Shown: positions 36,239 through 44,570 of the stretch, piece after piece
Layout: every line of letters starts with the position of its first letter
How positions within the stretch are numbered: position 1 is the first letter of the stretch
From: Opitutus terrae PB90-1
GTDB taxonomy: Bacteria; Verrucomicrobiota; Verrucomicrobiia; Opitutales; Opitutaceae
NCBI RefSeq assembly: GCF_000019965.1
Contig: NC_010571.1
Span: 3,171,001-3,235,000, forward strand
Reading direction: 5' to 3'
Length of the DNA: 64,000 nt
Translations under genes and position numbers: made by a program
The notes under the pieces: model-generated
Database searches by the model: none
Seen by the model: only the letters and a program-made list of their open reading frames with translations
What the model was told of the DNA's origin: nothing

Positions 36239-36868
36239 ATGAGACGGTTCATCTGCTTCTTTGTGTTGGCCGCGGCGTGCCGCCTGACGGCCATGCCTGG
36301 ACCCTACGTCGAGGCGGGGGTGAGCTACGTGCGGCTCAGCAAGGCGGACCTTCCGGCGAGTTCGAGTTTCGCGCTTACCGAGGTACGCCACGATCGGTCG
36401 GCGTGGTCGCCGTTTCTCGCCGCAGGGTGGGATTTTTCCGACCGCGTAGGCATTCGAACGTCGTATCGCAGCGTTGCAGGCGTCGATGCCAGCACGAGCT
36501 ACAACATCGTCGACACCACGGGCTCGTATTATCTGCGAAACCGATACTCGGACGATCTGCACGTCATCACGGTCGCCCCCGAATTCACCTTCCGGGCGAC
36601 GCCTAGCCTCATGTTGGGGGTGTCTCCCGAACTGAACTGGGTCTATGCGCGGCAGACAACGCGCACGGACTCCAACGCGCCGATGATCCTGGTACTGCCC
36701 TACCATACGGATTCCGACAGCGGGCTGTCCCTGGGCGGCTCAGCGGCAATGAACTGGGCTTGGTCGCCGCCCTGGTCGGTGTCGCTGCGTTACAGCTGGA
36801 TTGACCTCGATCCGAGCTGGAACCGTCGCGCGCATGCGCTGTCCGGCGCGGTGGCGTGGAGGTGGTGA
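36239..36868 (+). CDS. Outer-membrane beta-barrel protein
   Basis: A 209-residue protein with a signal peptide (MRRFICFFVLAAACRLTAMP) followed by alternating amphipathic strands (YVEAGVSYVRLS, WSPFLAAGWDFSDRVGIRTSYRSV, LHVITVAPEFTFRATPSLMLGVSPELNWVYA is a longer run seen in parts, WSVSLRYSWIDLD). It ends in aromatic Trp (GAVAWRW), as do many barrels recognised by the BAM machinery. The size fits an 8-stranded OmpA/OmpW-like barrel. I chose ATG 36239 over 36215, because it directly starts the signal peptide. No specific function can be given. The ECF sigma gene begins 86 bases downstream. Confidence 0.8.
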   Translation: MRRFICFFVLAAACRLTAMPGPYVEAGVSYVRLSKADLPASSSFALTEVRHDRSAWSPFLAAGWDFSDRVGIRTSYRSVAGVDASTSYNIVDTTGSYYLRNRYSDDLHVITVAPEFTFRATPSLMLGVSPELNWVYARQTTRTDSNAPMILVLPYHTDSDSGLSLGGSAAMNWAWSPPWSVSLRYSWIDLDPSWNRRAHALSGAVAWRW

Positions 36869-36954
36869 GCCGGCCCGGTTCTGCGCGATTCGAGCGATGA
36901 AACCCAACCGAAACCGAGCCGGCCTGACTGGCTGCATGCGGAGGATTGAAATCT

Positions 36955-37554
36955 GTGGTGCGCGTCGCTAGCCAGTCCCGCACCGTGCTGCCGTTCGATG
37001 CTGAAGCCCTCGCCACCCACCGCGGATTGGTCGCGCGAATGGCAGCTCGCGACGCGGAAGCACTGCAGCTGCTGTATCTCGATTTCGGTGCGCGCATTCA
37101 CGGCGTCGTCCGCCGCATCCTGGAGGATCCGGAGGATGCCCGCGAAGCGGTGCAGGACGCGTTCATCAAAGCCTGGCAGCAAGCCGGCTCGTACCGGCCG
37201 GAGCGCGGCGAGGTGGTTTCTTGGCTGGTTTTCATCGCGCGCAACGCCGCGATCGACCGCATTCGGAAGGGCGCGCGGCGCCGGCTGCTCCAGGAGGCGC
37301 TCGAACGCGAGCCCGTGGAGACCGTCATGCCGGCGCACGAGCTGTCGGATCTGCAGGAAAACCTCTCCCGTCACCTCAACGAACTCTCGCCGGCGCAGCG
37401 GCAAGCCTTGGAGCTCGCCTTCTTCAGCGGCTGCACCCAGGCGCAAATCGCCACCGCCATGCGCACGCCGGTTGGCAACGTGAAAAACCATCTCCGCCGT
37501 GGCCTCGCGCGCCTGCGGCAAATCGCCACTCAACATGACCAAGGATTTTTTTGA
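36955..37554 (+). CDS. ECF-type RNA polymerase sigma factor
   Basis: A 199-residue sigma-70 family protein with region 2 (LYLDFGARIHGVVRRILEDP, DAREAVQDAFIKAWQQ, VSWLVFIARNAAIDRIRK) and region 4 (LSPAQRQALELAFFSGCTQ, AQIATAMRTPVGNVKNHLRRGLARLR), typical of the SigK-like ECF groups paired with RskA-type anti-sigma factors. The start is not ATG: TTG 36946 is too close to the GGAGG at 36940-36944, while GTG 36955 has proper spacing. The downstream gene overlaps by 20 bases, so translation is coupled. Confidence 0.93.
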   Translation: MVRVASQSRTVLPFDAEALATHRGLVARMAARDAEALQLLYLDFGARIHGVVRRILEDPEDAREAVQDAFIKAWQQAGSYRPERGEVVSWLVFIARNAAIDRIRKGARRRLLQEALEREPVETVMPAHELSDLQENLSRHLNELSPAQRQALELAFFSGCTQAQIATAMRTPVGNVKNHLRRGLARLRQIATQHDQGFF

Positions 37555-37828
37555 TACGGAAGCCCTCCGCTACCTGCTCGGGGAAATGAACTCCTCGCAA
37601 CGCAGCACCTTCGAGGAACAGTTGACGTGCTATCCCGCCGCGCGGATTGCGCTGGAGGAATGCGCCGACGTGATGTCCATGCTCCGGCGCCAGGCCGTGG
37701 ACCTGCCGTTCTTCGGTGGCGCGGTGGAAAACGAGATCGCCCGGCTGCTCCAAACCACCCGCACCGACGCCAAGCGCCAGCTGCAGCAGTACGCGCATCA
37801 GCTGCGCGGATTCATCACGCTGTCATGA
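37535..37828 (+). CDS. Small anti-sigma-like protein (97 aa), paralogue of next gene's N-terminus
   Basis: ATG 37535 overlaps the sigma factor end by 20 bases, and the stop overlaps the next start (ATGA). The N-terminus FDTEALRYLLGEMNSSQRSTFEEQL closely parallels the start of the next protein (FEIESLSYLLGQMEPTRRAAFEAEL), the segment which in RskA/ZAS-type proteins contacts the sigma factor. It has no zinc-motif HxxxCxxC and no membrane helix. It may be a soluble anti-sigma factor, or compete with the membrane one. Confidence 0.8.
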   Translation: MTKDFFDTEALRYLLGEMNSSQRSTFEEQLTCYPAARIALEECADVMSMLRRQAVDLPFFGGAVENEIARLLQTTRTDAKRQLQQYAHQLRGFITLS

Positions 37829-38991
37829 CCGAGGATTTCGAGATCGAATCGCTCTCTTACCTGCTCGGCCAGATGGAGCCGACCCGGCGCGCCGCGTTCG
37901 AGGCGGAGTTGGAGCGTGATCCCGCGGCCGCGGCGGCGTTCAAGGAATGTGCGGACGCGATGGCGCGCTTCGCCTGCGACAGCGCGCCGGCGGAGCCGAT
38001 GAGCGCGACGGATCAGCAGGCGGCGTTGACGGCGATTCTCGCGGCGACCGGCGGAGCGAAGCCGCAGCCCGTGCCCGCCGCGAGCAAGGTCATTCCGTGG
38101 TCCCGCTATGCCTGGCCCATCGCGGCGGCCCTCCTGTTGGGGTTGAATCTCGTGCAATTCAAACGGCCGTTGCAGCCGACAGCCGGAGGCGGGCGTGATG
38201 CGTCCGGCCCGAGCCTGACGGCGACGTCGCGGCCCGCCGGAGCCGGCGAGCAGGCGGCTGTGGTCACGCCTCCGGCCGGAGCCCAGTCGCAGGTGGAGAA
38301 CACCACGCTCGCGGCGACCGAGACGAATGGCACCGCAACGATGGAGCGCGGAGGTGGCGCAAAGCCGGAACAAGCGCGCCAATTCGAGGAGCTCGGCCGG
38401 AAATATGCGGACCTGCAGCGCACCCACGCCGCCCTGCGGGCCGATTACGATGCCGCGGTCCGGTTGCTCGCGAGCCATTCGGTGATCGACAAGACGATCG
38501 GCCGGCTCGCAGCGATGGAACTGGTGGATTCGGCCAGTTACGCGCGCGGCGAACGCAAAGGACTGCTCGAAATCGCCCGCGGAATCCTGACCGAACCCGG
38601 CGTGGTCGTCGCGGACACGAGCACGCCGCCGACGACTGACACGCCCGGGGACGGGATTGGCACCGCGCTGAGTCCGGAAGTGAGCCGACCGGTGGCGCCG
38701 CCGTATGCGTGGGCGGTTTACGATGAGAAAGAGAATCGGGGTTATCTGAATCTCTACAACCTGCCCGAAGTCCAAGCGGGCCAGTCGCTCCAGTTGTGGG
38801 TGAAGCCGGTCGATGCGCTGGCCTACCAGCGCGTGGGCGAGGTGCCGAACCAGATGCGGGACGGCACGGGCAGTCTTTACTACACGCTGCCGGAAGGCGC
38901 GGCGCCGCCGGCGGAGATTCTGATCACGCAGGAATCGAAGGATGCAGCGCCCGTGGAACCGACGGGTCCCGTGGTGCTCCGTGGGCCTTGA
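37825..38991 (+). CDS. RskA-like membrane anti-sigma factor
   Basis: The 388-residue protein has an N-terminal sigma-binding-like domain (1-60), one membrane helix (YAWPIAAALLLGLNLVQF, ~93-112), a long Ala/Thr-rich and coiled linker (QFEELGRKYADLQRTHAAL) and a C-terminal RskA domain (PYAWAVYDEKENRGYLNLY, QSLQLWVKP, GTGSLYYTLPEGAAPP), all matching the anti-sigma-K family. It should hold the co-encoded ECF sigma factor at the membrane until a periplasmic signal causes its proteolysis. Start overlaps the previous stop as ATGA. Confidence 0.88.
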   Translation: MTEDFEIESLSYLLGQMEPTRRAAFEAELERDPAAAAAFKECADAMARFACDSAPAEPMSATDQQAALTAILAATGGAKPQPVPAASKVIPWSRYAWPIAAALLLGLNLVQFKRPLQPTAGGGRDASGPSLTATSRPAGAGEQAAVVTPPAGAQSQVENTTLAATETNGTATMERGGGAKPEQARQFEELGRKYADLQRTHAALRADYDAAVRLLASHSVIDKTIGRLAAMELVDSASYARGERKGLLEIARGILTEPGVVVADTSTPPTTDTPGDGIGTALSPEVSRPVAPPYAWAVYDEKENRGYLNLYNLPEVQAGQSLQLWVKPVDALAYQRVGEVPNQMRDGTGSLYYTLPEGAAPPAEILITQESKDAAPVEPTGPVVLRGP

Positions 38992-39095
38992 ACCGGCTGC
39001 TCGGCACGCGTTTGGTGCAGGTGGCGGGCGGTGGAAATTTCAGGGCTTTACAAGCCTCCGTGGATGGCTCTTAGTCCGCCTTCCTTCCTGCAAAT

Positions 39096-39180
39096 GCTCA
39101 GGTGGTGGAATTGGTAGACACACACGTTTGAGGGGCGTGTGCCGTAAGGCGTAAGGGTTCGAGTCCCTTCCTGAGCACCA
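39096..39180 (+). tRNA. tRNA-Leu (anticodon GAG)
   Basis: 85 bases with acceptor GCTCAGG / CCTGAGC, D-arm GGTGGAATTGGTAGACAC, anticodon stem CACGT / GCGTG around loop TTGAGGG (anticodon GAG), a long variable arm typical of tRNA-Leu, T-arm with GGTTCGAGTCC, discriminator A and encoded CCA. Confidence 0.96.
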
Positions 39181-39292
39181 TGCGAAAGTCGCTGCGGGAG
39201 AGCTTTGCTCAGAAGTTCGGAAACGGGTGAGGCTTCGCGCGCAGGGCTTCTCGCCCCCGCTTGGCCGCCGGGGCAGGAGGGGGACTTCCGAA

Positions 39293-39311
39293 TACTACTT
39301 TTGTGGTAGCG
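39293..39311. promoter_or_regulatory. Operator-like palindrome, copy 1
   Basis: CTAC-TTTTGTG-GTAG with flanking TA and CG. 17 of 19 bases are identical to the site at 47734-47752 upstream of the sensor kinase gene. It is a plausible binding site for the NarL-type regulator encoded at 43930-44568. Confidence 0.55.
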
Positions 39312-39596
39312 AAGCTTGGACCAATGCTGCTTTGAGAGCGCGGAGCGGAGCTGCCGTGATGCTGCGACCGGGATCCGTTTCTCCCCGCGGTTTCGGCTAC
39401 GGAGATCGCGCCAGCGTGAAATCCTTCCGGTCTTCGCATGGTTTGTTACGGCGGACGCCAGCACTCCAGGGTGGGAGCGGCTGGCGTCCGCTCGTTTTGG
39501 GGCGGCCGAATGCGGTCGGACATCCTCCATCGTTGCGCCCGCTGTCTGCGTTGTGTCGCCGCGTCGACGCCGCCATGCGCCGGCGGATCGCGACCC

Positions 39597-39611
39597 CTAC
39601 TTTAGTCGTAG
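39597..39611. promoter_or_regulatory. Operator-like palindrome, copy 2
   Basis: CTAC-TTTAGTC-GTAG, same half-sites and spacing as copies at 39295 and 47736, 143 bases before the TonB receptor start codon. Weaker match in the flanks. Confidence 0.4.
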
Positions 39612-39753
39612 GCCGGCACCGCCTAATGGCACCTTGATGGAGCGGAGCGCCGCCGATTGTGCTGAGCACGGCTTACCCCAAGTCGCTCCGACTTAGATGG
39701 CCAACCCTGCTGCCCCGTAACACGCAGCCGGGATACCTCGAACAAACCTGACT

Positions 39754-42700
39754 ATGAATACACGCAATCGGCGTCGCATTGTGACGCTGGCCGCGCTCAT
39801 TACGCACGGCCTGATCGCCCAAACGGTCACCCCGTCCAACACCCCGGCCGCGGGCGCTAACACCCCGGAAGAGGACCTCGTCGTCCTATCCCCCTTTGAA
39901 GTGAGGGCGGAGACAGATCGCGGCTATGCCGCCACAGAAACCCTCGCAGGCACGCGCATTCGCACCGAGCTGAAGGACGTCGGGTCCGCCATCTCGGTGA
40001 TCACGAAGGAACTGCTGGGCGACATTGGCGCGACCGACAACGGCACGCTGCTGCAGTATACCACCAACGCCGAAGTTGGACTCACCCGCGGCACCTACGC
40101 CGGCCTCGAGAACGCCGGCACCGTGAACGAGGGCACGACGCTGGTTTCCCGCAACTCCGCCAACCGCGTGCGCGGGCTCAGCGCCGCGGACAACACGCGC
40201 GATTTCTTCGTCACGGATATTCCGTGGGATTCCTATAATGTGGACCGCATCGACATCCAGCGCGGCCCGAATGCGATGCTCTTCGGTCTCGGCAAGCCGG
40301 CGGGCATCATCAACGCCGCCATGCGCAATGCCGATTTCAAGAATAGCGCGCAGGTGGCGGCCCGGTATGGCTCCTACGGCAGCTGGCGCGCCAGTCTCGA
40401 CGTCAACCAGGAACTCGTCGACAACGTGCTCGCGGTCCGCTTCGCCACCGTGAAGGACGACGAGAAGTTCCAGCAGGAACCCGCCTACGAGGACGACGAG
40501 CGCTATTACGGCACCATCCGGTTCGAGCCGAAGCAGGGACCGGGTTCGCGGATGAGCCTCAAGCTGAAATACGAGCACGGCGAAATCGACGCCAACCGTC
40601 CGCGCACTGTCACGCCGATGGATGCGGTCAGTGTTTGGTTCAAACCGCTGCCGACCACGCGACGCACGAACGGCCAGTATAACTGGACGATCAACGACGG
40701 CATGGGAAAGAAGCTGTTCGACAATCCGTATGACGTCTTCGCCACCGAGCTCTCGAGCGGCAACGCCGAATACATCCCGTGGCTCAATGGCGGCCCGCTG
40801 AACGCGCAGCAGCCGTTCTGGCTGATCGACGGGGCGAGCGCGACGGTCTACAACATCCGCGCCGGCATCATCAACAATGGCGCGCGGCGCACCGACGGGA
40901 CGACCCTCGGCACCTCTGACACGTTCCCCGGCAAGCGCTATGCCACGCCGTTCCTCGGCATCAACACGTTGAACGGCGCGACGGCGGTGAACCTGAATCT
41001 GCCGAACGCCAACTACGGCCAGTATCGGGCCAACTCGATGCTCGATCCGTCGATCTTCGACTTCTACGGTCAGCTGATCGACGGCGACACCAAGCACGAA
41101 TTCGAACGCTGGGACTCGTTCAACTTCGATTTGAGCCAGACGGTGCTGGACGATCGGCTCGGCCTGCAGCTCAGCTACGACAGCCAGAACTACACTCGCG
41201 GCGGCGAGTCGTTCCTCGGCTGGCAGCCGACCATTCAGATGGACGTATTGCAGCGGTGGGATGACCTCGGCGCGAACCCGAATGTCGGTCGCCCCTACGT
41301 CGTGTCGGGCGGTGGCGGCACGGGCAACTCCTACCAGAGCGAGCGCGAATACTACCGCGGATCACTCTTCGGTGAACTGCGGGCCTCGGACTTCCTGGAC
41401 GAGCGTGGCTTCTGGGCCAAGTTGCTCGGCACGCACCGGCTGAACGCCGTGTATAGCGACGAAAAATATGTCGTCGAGAATCGCACCTGGCAGCGGAAGG
41501 CCTTCGACACGGACTGGGCCGGGTATTGGACGATGACCAACGGGCTGACGACGCCGATCGACGACCGTAATCCGGTCGGGATCATTTATCTGGGCGACTC
41601 CATCGCCAACCTCTCGTCGGCTGCCGGCGCGAACATTCCGCGCATCACGGGCCGACCCGACCTCACCGACGGCAACGTGTATCTGTTCGACACGATCTGG
41701 ACGGCGCCGGCATCGGTGGCGTTGAACGCTCCCTGGACGGTGCCCGCCGATCTCGCACCGATGTTTTCGACGACGCTGCCGACGCACCCGTCGCCGACCC
41801 CGGCCGGCTACTACCAGAATTCGAATCCCTCCAACTACAAGGGCTGGAACAAGGACCAGATGCTGAACCTCTGGAGCTACGACGGCGGTGAGGACATGCG
41901 GCTGCTCACCCGCCGGCAGTTTGCCGACCGGCAGACCAAGTCGCAGGTGGTGTCCTGGCAGTCGTTCTGGTGGGATGGCGCGCTCGTCGGCACGCTCGGC
42001 TGGCGCAAGGACGAGATCCAGAGCCTTTATTGGGGTCACACCCAGAACGGCGCCAACCGGAAGATCCTGTCGGACAGCCCAACCTACACTCCGCTCCGTA
42101 ACGAAAGTGCGGAGACGACCAGCGGCGGCGTGGTCCTGCACGTCAACAAGCTGTTCAGGAACGACCGCTGGCTGCCGGTGAACGTCAGTCTCTCCTACAA
42201 TACCTCGAAAAACTTCGACGTGACCGGGATCCGCAACGATCTCTACGGCCGGCAGATTCCGAATCCGACCGGCGAAACCAAGGATTACGGTGTGCTGATT
42301 TCCACGAAGGACGGGAAATACTCGCTCCGCGTGATCAAATACGAGGCGACGGTCAAGGGCGACAACGCCGGGCTCGATTCCGGGTTTGGCGGCGTGATCT
42401 CGAACGGCCTGAACTGGCGCAACGTGTTCCTCTACGACCTGGCGGCCTACGACTGGAGTGGCCGCGAGAGTCCCAGCTACCGAAACAACTGGGCTAACGC
42501 GTTCCCGGAAACCGGCACCGGTCCCTGGGGCGTAGTGAACGGTTCGGCCGAGGAAGCAGCGGTCGAGGACGAGGCAATCGCGCAGTGGAATCAGATCCAG
42601 ACGTGGCTGACGGAGAAGGGCTTCTTCCAGGCATGGGGCTTCACACCCGTGCCGACCGCCAACCTCACCACGCGGTCGACCTATGCGGCGAGCTTGAACG

Positions 42701-43497
42701 GCGGTCGCGACCCCGCGGCGCAGTACGTGCCGCCATCCGGCACGCTGTACTCCTACACCGCAACCGCCCCGCAAAACTTCGCGGTGACGGCCGACACGCT
42801 GTCGAAGGGCTACGAGTTCGAACTCGTCGCCAACCCGACCAGCAACTGGCGCATCGCGTTCAACGCGTCGAAGACCGAAGCCTTCAAGAACAATGTGGGC
42901 GGCGCGGCCATGCAGGAGTTCGTCGATTACATGGACTCCATGCTGATCGACGACGAGGGCACGGCGCACGGTCCCGGCCGCACCTCGAACGGCTACACCG
43001 CGGCGGGCAACCTGCCGCGCTGGGGTGGCGCGGGCAGCGCCATCGGGCCGAGCGTCTGGGCCCCGTGGAAGGCGAACTACAACCGGCTCAAGCTCAACGA
43101 AGGCGCGGCCGTGCCGGAGCTCCGCAAGTGGCGCTTCAACGTCATGACGAACTACACGTTCCGCGAAGGCTTCCTCAAGGGCGTGGGCGTCGGCGGCAGC
43201 TATCGCTGGCAGGACAAGGTGGCGATCGGGTACCCGCTGATCCCGAACGGACCCTACTACGGCTTCGATATCGCCAACCCGATCTTCGGGCCGGCCGAAG
43301 ACGCGGTGGACCTGTGGACCAGCTATGAGCGCAAGCTCACGAACCGCATCAACTGGAAGATTCAGCTCAACGTCCGAAATGCGTTCGCCGACAACGGGCT
43401 GATTCCGATTTCCGTGCAGCCCGACAACACGACTTGGGCGAGCGTGCGCGTGAAGCCTGTCCAGGAATGGTTCGTGACGAACACGTTCACGTTCTAG
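39754..43497 (+). CDS. Large TonB-dependent outer-membrane receptor
   Basis: A 1247-residue receptor with signal peptide (IVTLAALITHGLIAQTV), a TonB-box-like region around EEDLVVLSPFEV, a plug domain (GYAATETLAGTRIRTELKDV, ISVITKELLGDIGA, VDRIDIQRGPNAMLFGLGKPAGIIN) and a long beta-barrel ending in the aromatic EWFVTNTFTF. The plug/TonB-box style is typical of the expanded receptor family in Opitutaceae, thought to import large carbohydrates or siderophores; the substrate is unknown. There is no STN domain. The stop codon TAG is the first triplet of a MITE-like palindrome, and an intrinsic terminator lies about 200 bases on. Divergent/convergent neighbours: convergent with the two-component system, which may regulate it. 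Confidence 0.95.
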   Translation: MNTRNRRRIVTLAALITHGLIAQTVTPSNTPAAGANTPEEDLVVLSPFEVRAETDRGYAATETLAGTRIRTELKDVGSAISVITKELLGDIGATDNGTLLQYTTNAEVGLTRGTYAGLENAGTVNEGTTLVSRNSANRVRGLSAADNTRDFFVTDIPWDSYNVDRIDIQRGPNAMLFGLGKPAGIINAAMRNADFKNSAQVAARYGSYGSWRASLDVNQELVDNVLAVRFATVKDDEKFQQEPAYEDDERYYGTIRFEPKQGPGSRMSLKLKYEHGEIDANRPRTVTPMDAVSVWFKPLPTTRRTNGQYNWTINDGMGKKLFDNPYDVFATELSSGNAEYIPWLNGGPLNAQQPFWLIDGASATVYNIRAGIINNGARRTDGTTLGTSDTFPGKRYATPFLGINTLNGATAVNLNLPNANYGQYRANSMLDPSIFDFYGQLIDGDTKHEFERWDSFNFDLSQTVLDDRLGLQLSYDSQNYTRGGESFLGWQPTIQMDVLQRWDDLGANPNVGRPYVVSGGGGTGNSYQSEREYYRGSLFGELRASDFLDERGFWAKLLGTHRLNAVYSDEKYVVENRTWQRKAFDTDWAGYWTMTNGLTTPIDDRNPVGIIYLGDSIANLSSAAGANIPRITGRPDLTDGNVYLFDTIWTAPASVALNAPWTVPADLAPMFSTTLPTHPSPTPAGYYQNSNPSNYKGWNKDQMLNLWSYDGGEDMRLLTRRQFADRQTKSQVVSWQSFWWDGALVGTLGWRKDEIQSLYWGHTQNGANRKILSDSPTYTPLRNESAETTSGGVVLHVNKLFRNDRWLPVNVSLSYNTSKNFDVTGIRNDLYGRQIPNPTGETKDYGVLISTKDGKYSLRVIKYEATVKGDNAGLDSGFGGVISNGLNWRNVFLYDLAAYDWSGRESPSYRNNWANAFPETGTGPWGVVNGSAEEAAVEDEAIAQWNQIQTWLTEKGFFQAWGFTPVPTANLTTRSTYAASLNGGRDPAAQYVPPSGTLYSYTATAPQNFAVTADTLSKGYEFELVANPTSNWRIAFNASKTEAFKNNVGGAAMQEFVDYMDSMLIDDEGTAHGPGRTSNGYTAAGNLPRWGGAGSAIGPSVWAPWKANYNRLKLNEGAAVPELRKWRFNVMTNYTFREGFLKGVGVGGSYRWQDKVAIGYPLIPNGPYYGFDIANPIFGPAEDAVDLWTSYERKLTNRINWKIQLNVRNAFADNGLIPISVQPDNTTWASVRVKPVQEWFVTNTFTF

Positions 43498-43637
43498 CCC
43501 GGATATTTCATGAAATGTCCGCCCTCCGGGCCGACTCTGTCGGGGCTGAATTGCCGCCCCGACAAGTCGGGGCTCCGCCGCAGGCGGACGGAAGTTTCGG
43601 ACCCAGATTCAATCCTGTTCATGAAATTCCCGGGCTA
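43495..43637. mobile_element. MITE-like palindromic element at the receptor stop codon
   Basis: Terminal inverted repeats of 20 bases: TAGCCCGGATATTTCATGAA (43495-43514) and the reverse complement of TTCATGAAATTCCCGGGCTA (43618-43637), with two mismatches. The interior folds into nested arms, GTCCGCC/GGCGGAC and GCCCCGACA-AGTCGG pairing with CCGACTCTGTCGGGGC. It has no coding capacity. The total length of 143 bases and the structure fit a non-autonomous palindromic element. Confidence 0.7.
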
Positions 43638-43698
43638 GCGCAACACCCCCAGCCGCGGCTCCACGCTCACCGAGCGTGAATCCAGGTTGTTCGACCTC

Positions 43699-43729
43699 AC
43701 GCCCCGGAAGCACGCTTCCGGGGCGTTTT
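43699..43729 (+). terminator. Rho-independent terminator of the TonB receptor transcript
   Basis: Stem ACGCCCCGGAAGC / GCTTCCGGGGCGT with a minimal loop, followed by TTT(G). It is 200 bases past the receptor stop, beyond the MITE-like insertion, as if the insertion separated it from the gene. Confidence 0.85.
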
Positions 43730-43929
43730 GCGTTATCGCAGCTACCCGAACTCCTGAGTGCGTGCGGGGATGGTGTGGTCAAAACCTGTCGGAAGATACG
43801 GCGCCGCGGCAGGGCGGGCGCCTTCATCGCCGCGCTCACCAGAAGCCGTCTCGGCGTGGAACGGAATCCTCGCCCGATCTCAGCCCCGTCGCTTCTTTCG
43901 TTTGTCGGCGCCGGGCTCTGTCCGGTCCG

Positions 43930-44568
43930 TTACTCGAGCTGGATGATCCCGCGCTTCACTCCGGCCAGCACGGCCTGCGTGCGATCGGCGACGCCGAGTT
44001 TGGAGAGGATGTTGGTCACGTGCACCTTCACCGTCGATTCCACGACGTTGAGCGCCGCGCCGATTTCTTTGTTGCTGAGGCCGCGGCCGATCAATGCGAG
44101 CACTTCGAGCTCGCGGGTGGAAAGATGCGAGGTGATCCGGCTGGCGAGACGTCGGGCCACCTCCGATGGCACCACCTGATCGCCGGCGCGGATCTTGCGG
44201 ATCGCATCCAGCAGCTCGGCCAGCGCCGTGTCTTTGCCAATGAACCCGGAGGCGCCGGCTTGGAGCGCGGCCGACACCTCGTCGCCGCTCCCGTAGTTGC
44301 TGAGCACGAGCACGCGCACGGCGCCGAATTCGCGCCGCAGCACGCCGATGGTTTCGATGCCGTTGCGCTTCGGCATCCGCAGATCGAGGATGACCACGTC
44401 GGGCTGGTGCTGCCGATACACCTCGATGGCCTCGTGACCGTCCTCAGCTTGGGCGACCACCTGCATGTCCGGCTGGTTGTTGATGGCGAACGACAGACCC
44501 ATTCGCACGATGAGATGGTCGTCGACCAGCATGACGCGGATCTTCGCCGGGTGGTTATCGGAGGACAT
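43930..44568 (-). CDS. NarL/FixJ-type response regulator
   Basis: 212 residues. The receiver domain has the acidic pair in VMLVDDHLIVR, phospho-acceptor Asp62 in VVILDLRMPKRNG and Lys in GFIGKDTAL. The C-terminal LuxR-type helix-turn-helix is LSTRELEVLALIGRGLSNKE, then IGAALNVVESTVKVHVTNIL. It lies 2 bases after the sensor kinase gene and shares its operon. Regulators of this family bind short inverted repeats as dimers, which makes the CTAC-N7-GTAG sites at 39293, 39597 and 47734 candidate targets. Confidence 0.95.
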   Translation of the reverse strand: MSSDNHPAKIRVMLVDDHLIVRMGLSFAINNQPDMQVVAQAEDGHEAIEVYRQHQPDVVILDLRMPKRNGIETIGVLRREFGAVRVLVLSNYGSGDEVSAALQAGASGFIGKDTALAELLDAIRKIRAGDQVVPSEVARRLASRITSHLSTRELEVLALIGRGLSNKEIGAALNVVESTVKVHVTNILSKLGVADRTQAVLAGVKRGIIQLE

Positions 44569-44570
44569 GG

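Larger units (their letters stand above)
39181..39753. other. 573-base non-coding region upstream of the TonB receptor
   Basis: Overlapping reading frames here look random and none resembles a known protein. The region contains two CTAC-N7-GTAG palindromes (39295-39309 and 39597-39611) and probably the receptor promoter and a long leader. No duplication of the tRNA 3' end (attachment site) was seen. Confidence 0.5.

Noticed and set aside
39181-39753. Hidden genes or an integrated-element remnant next to tRNA-Leu
   Set aside because: Frames are short and overlap on both strands with no recognisable product, and no repeat of the tRNA 3' end was found downstream.
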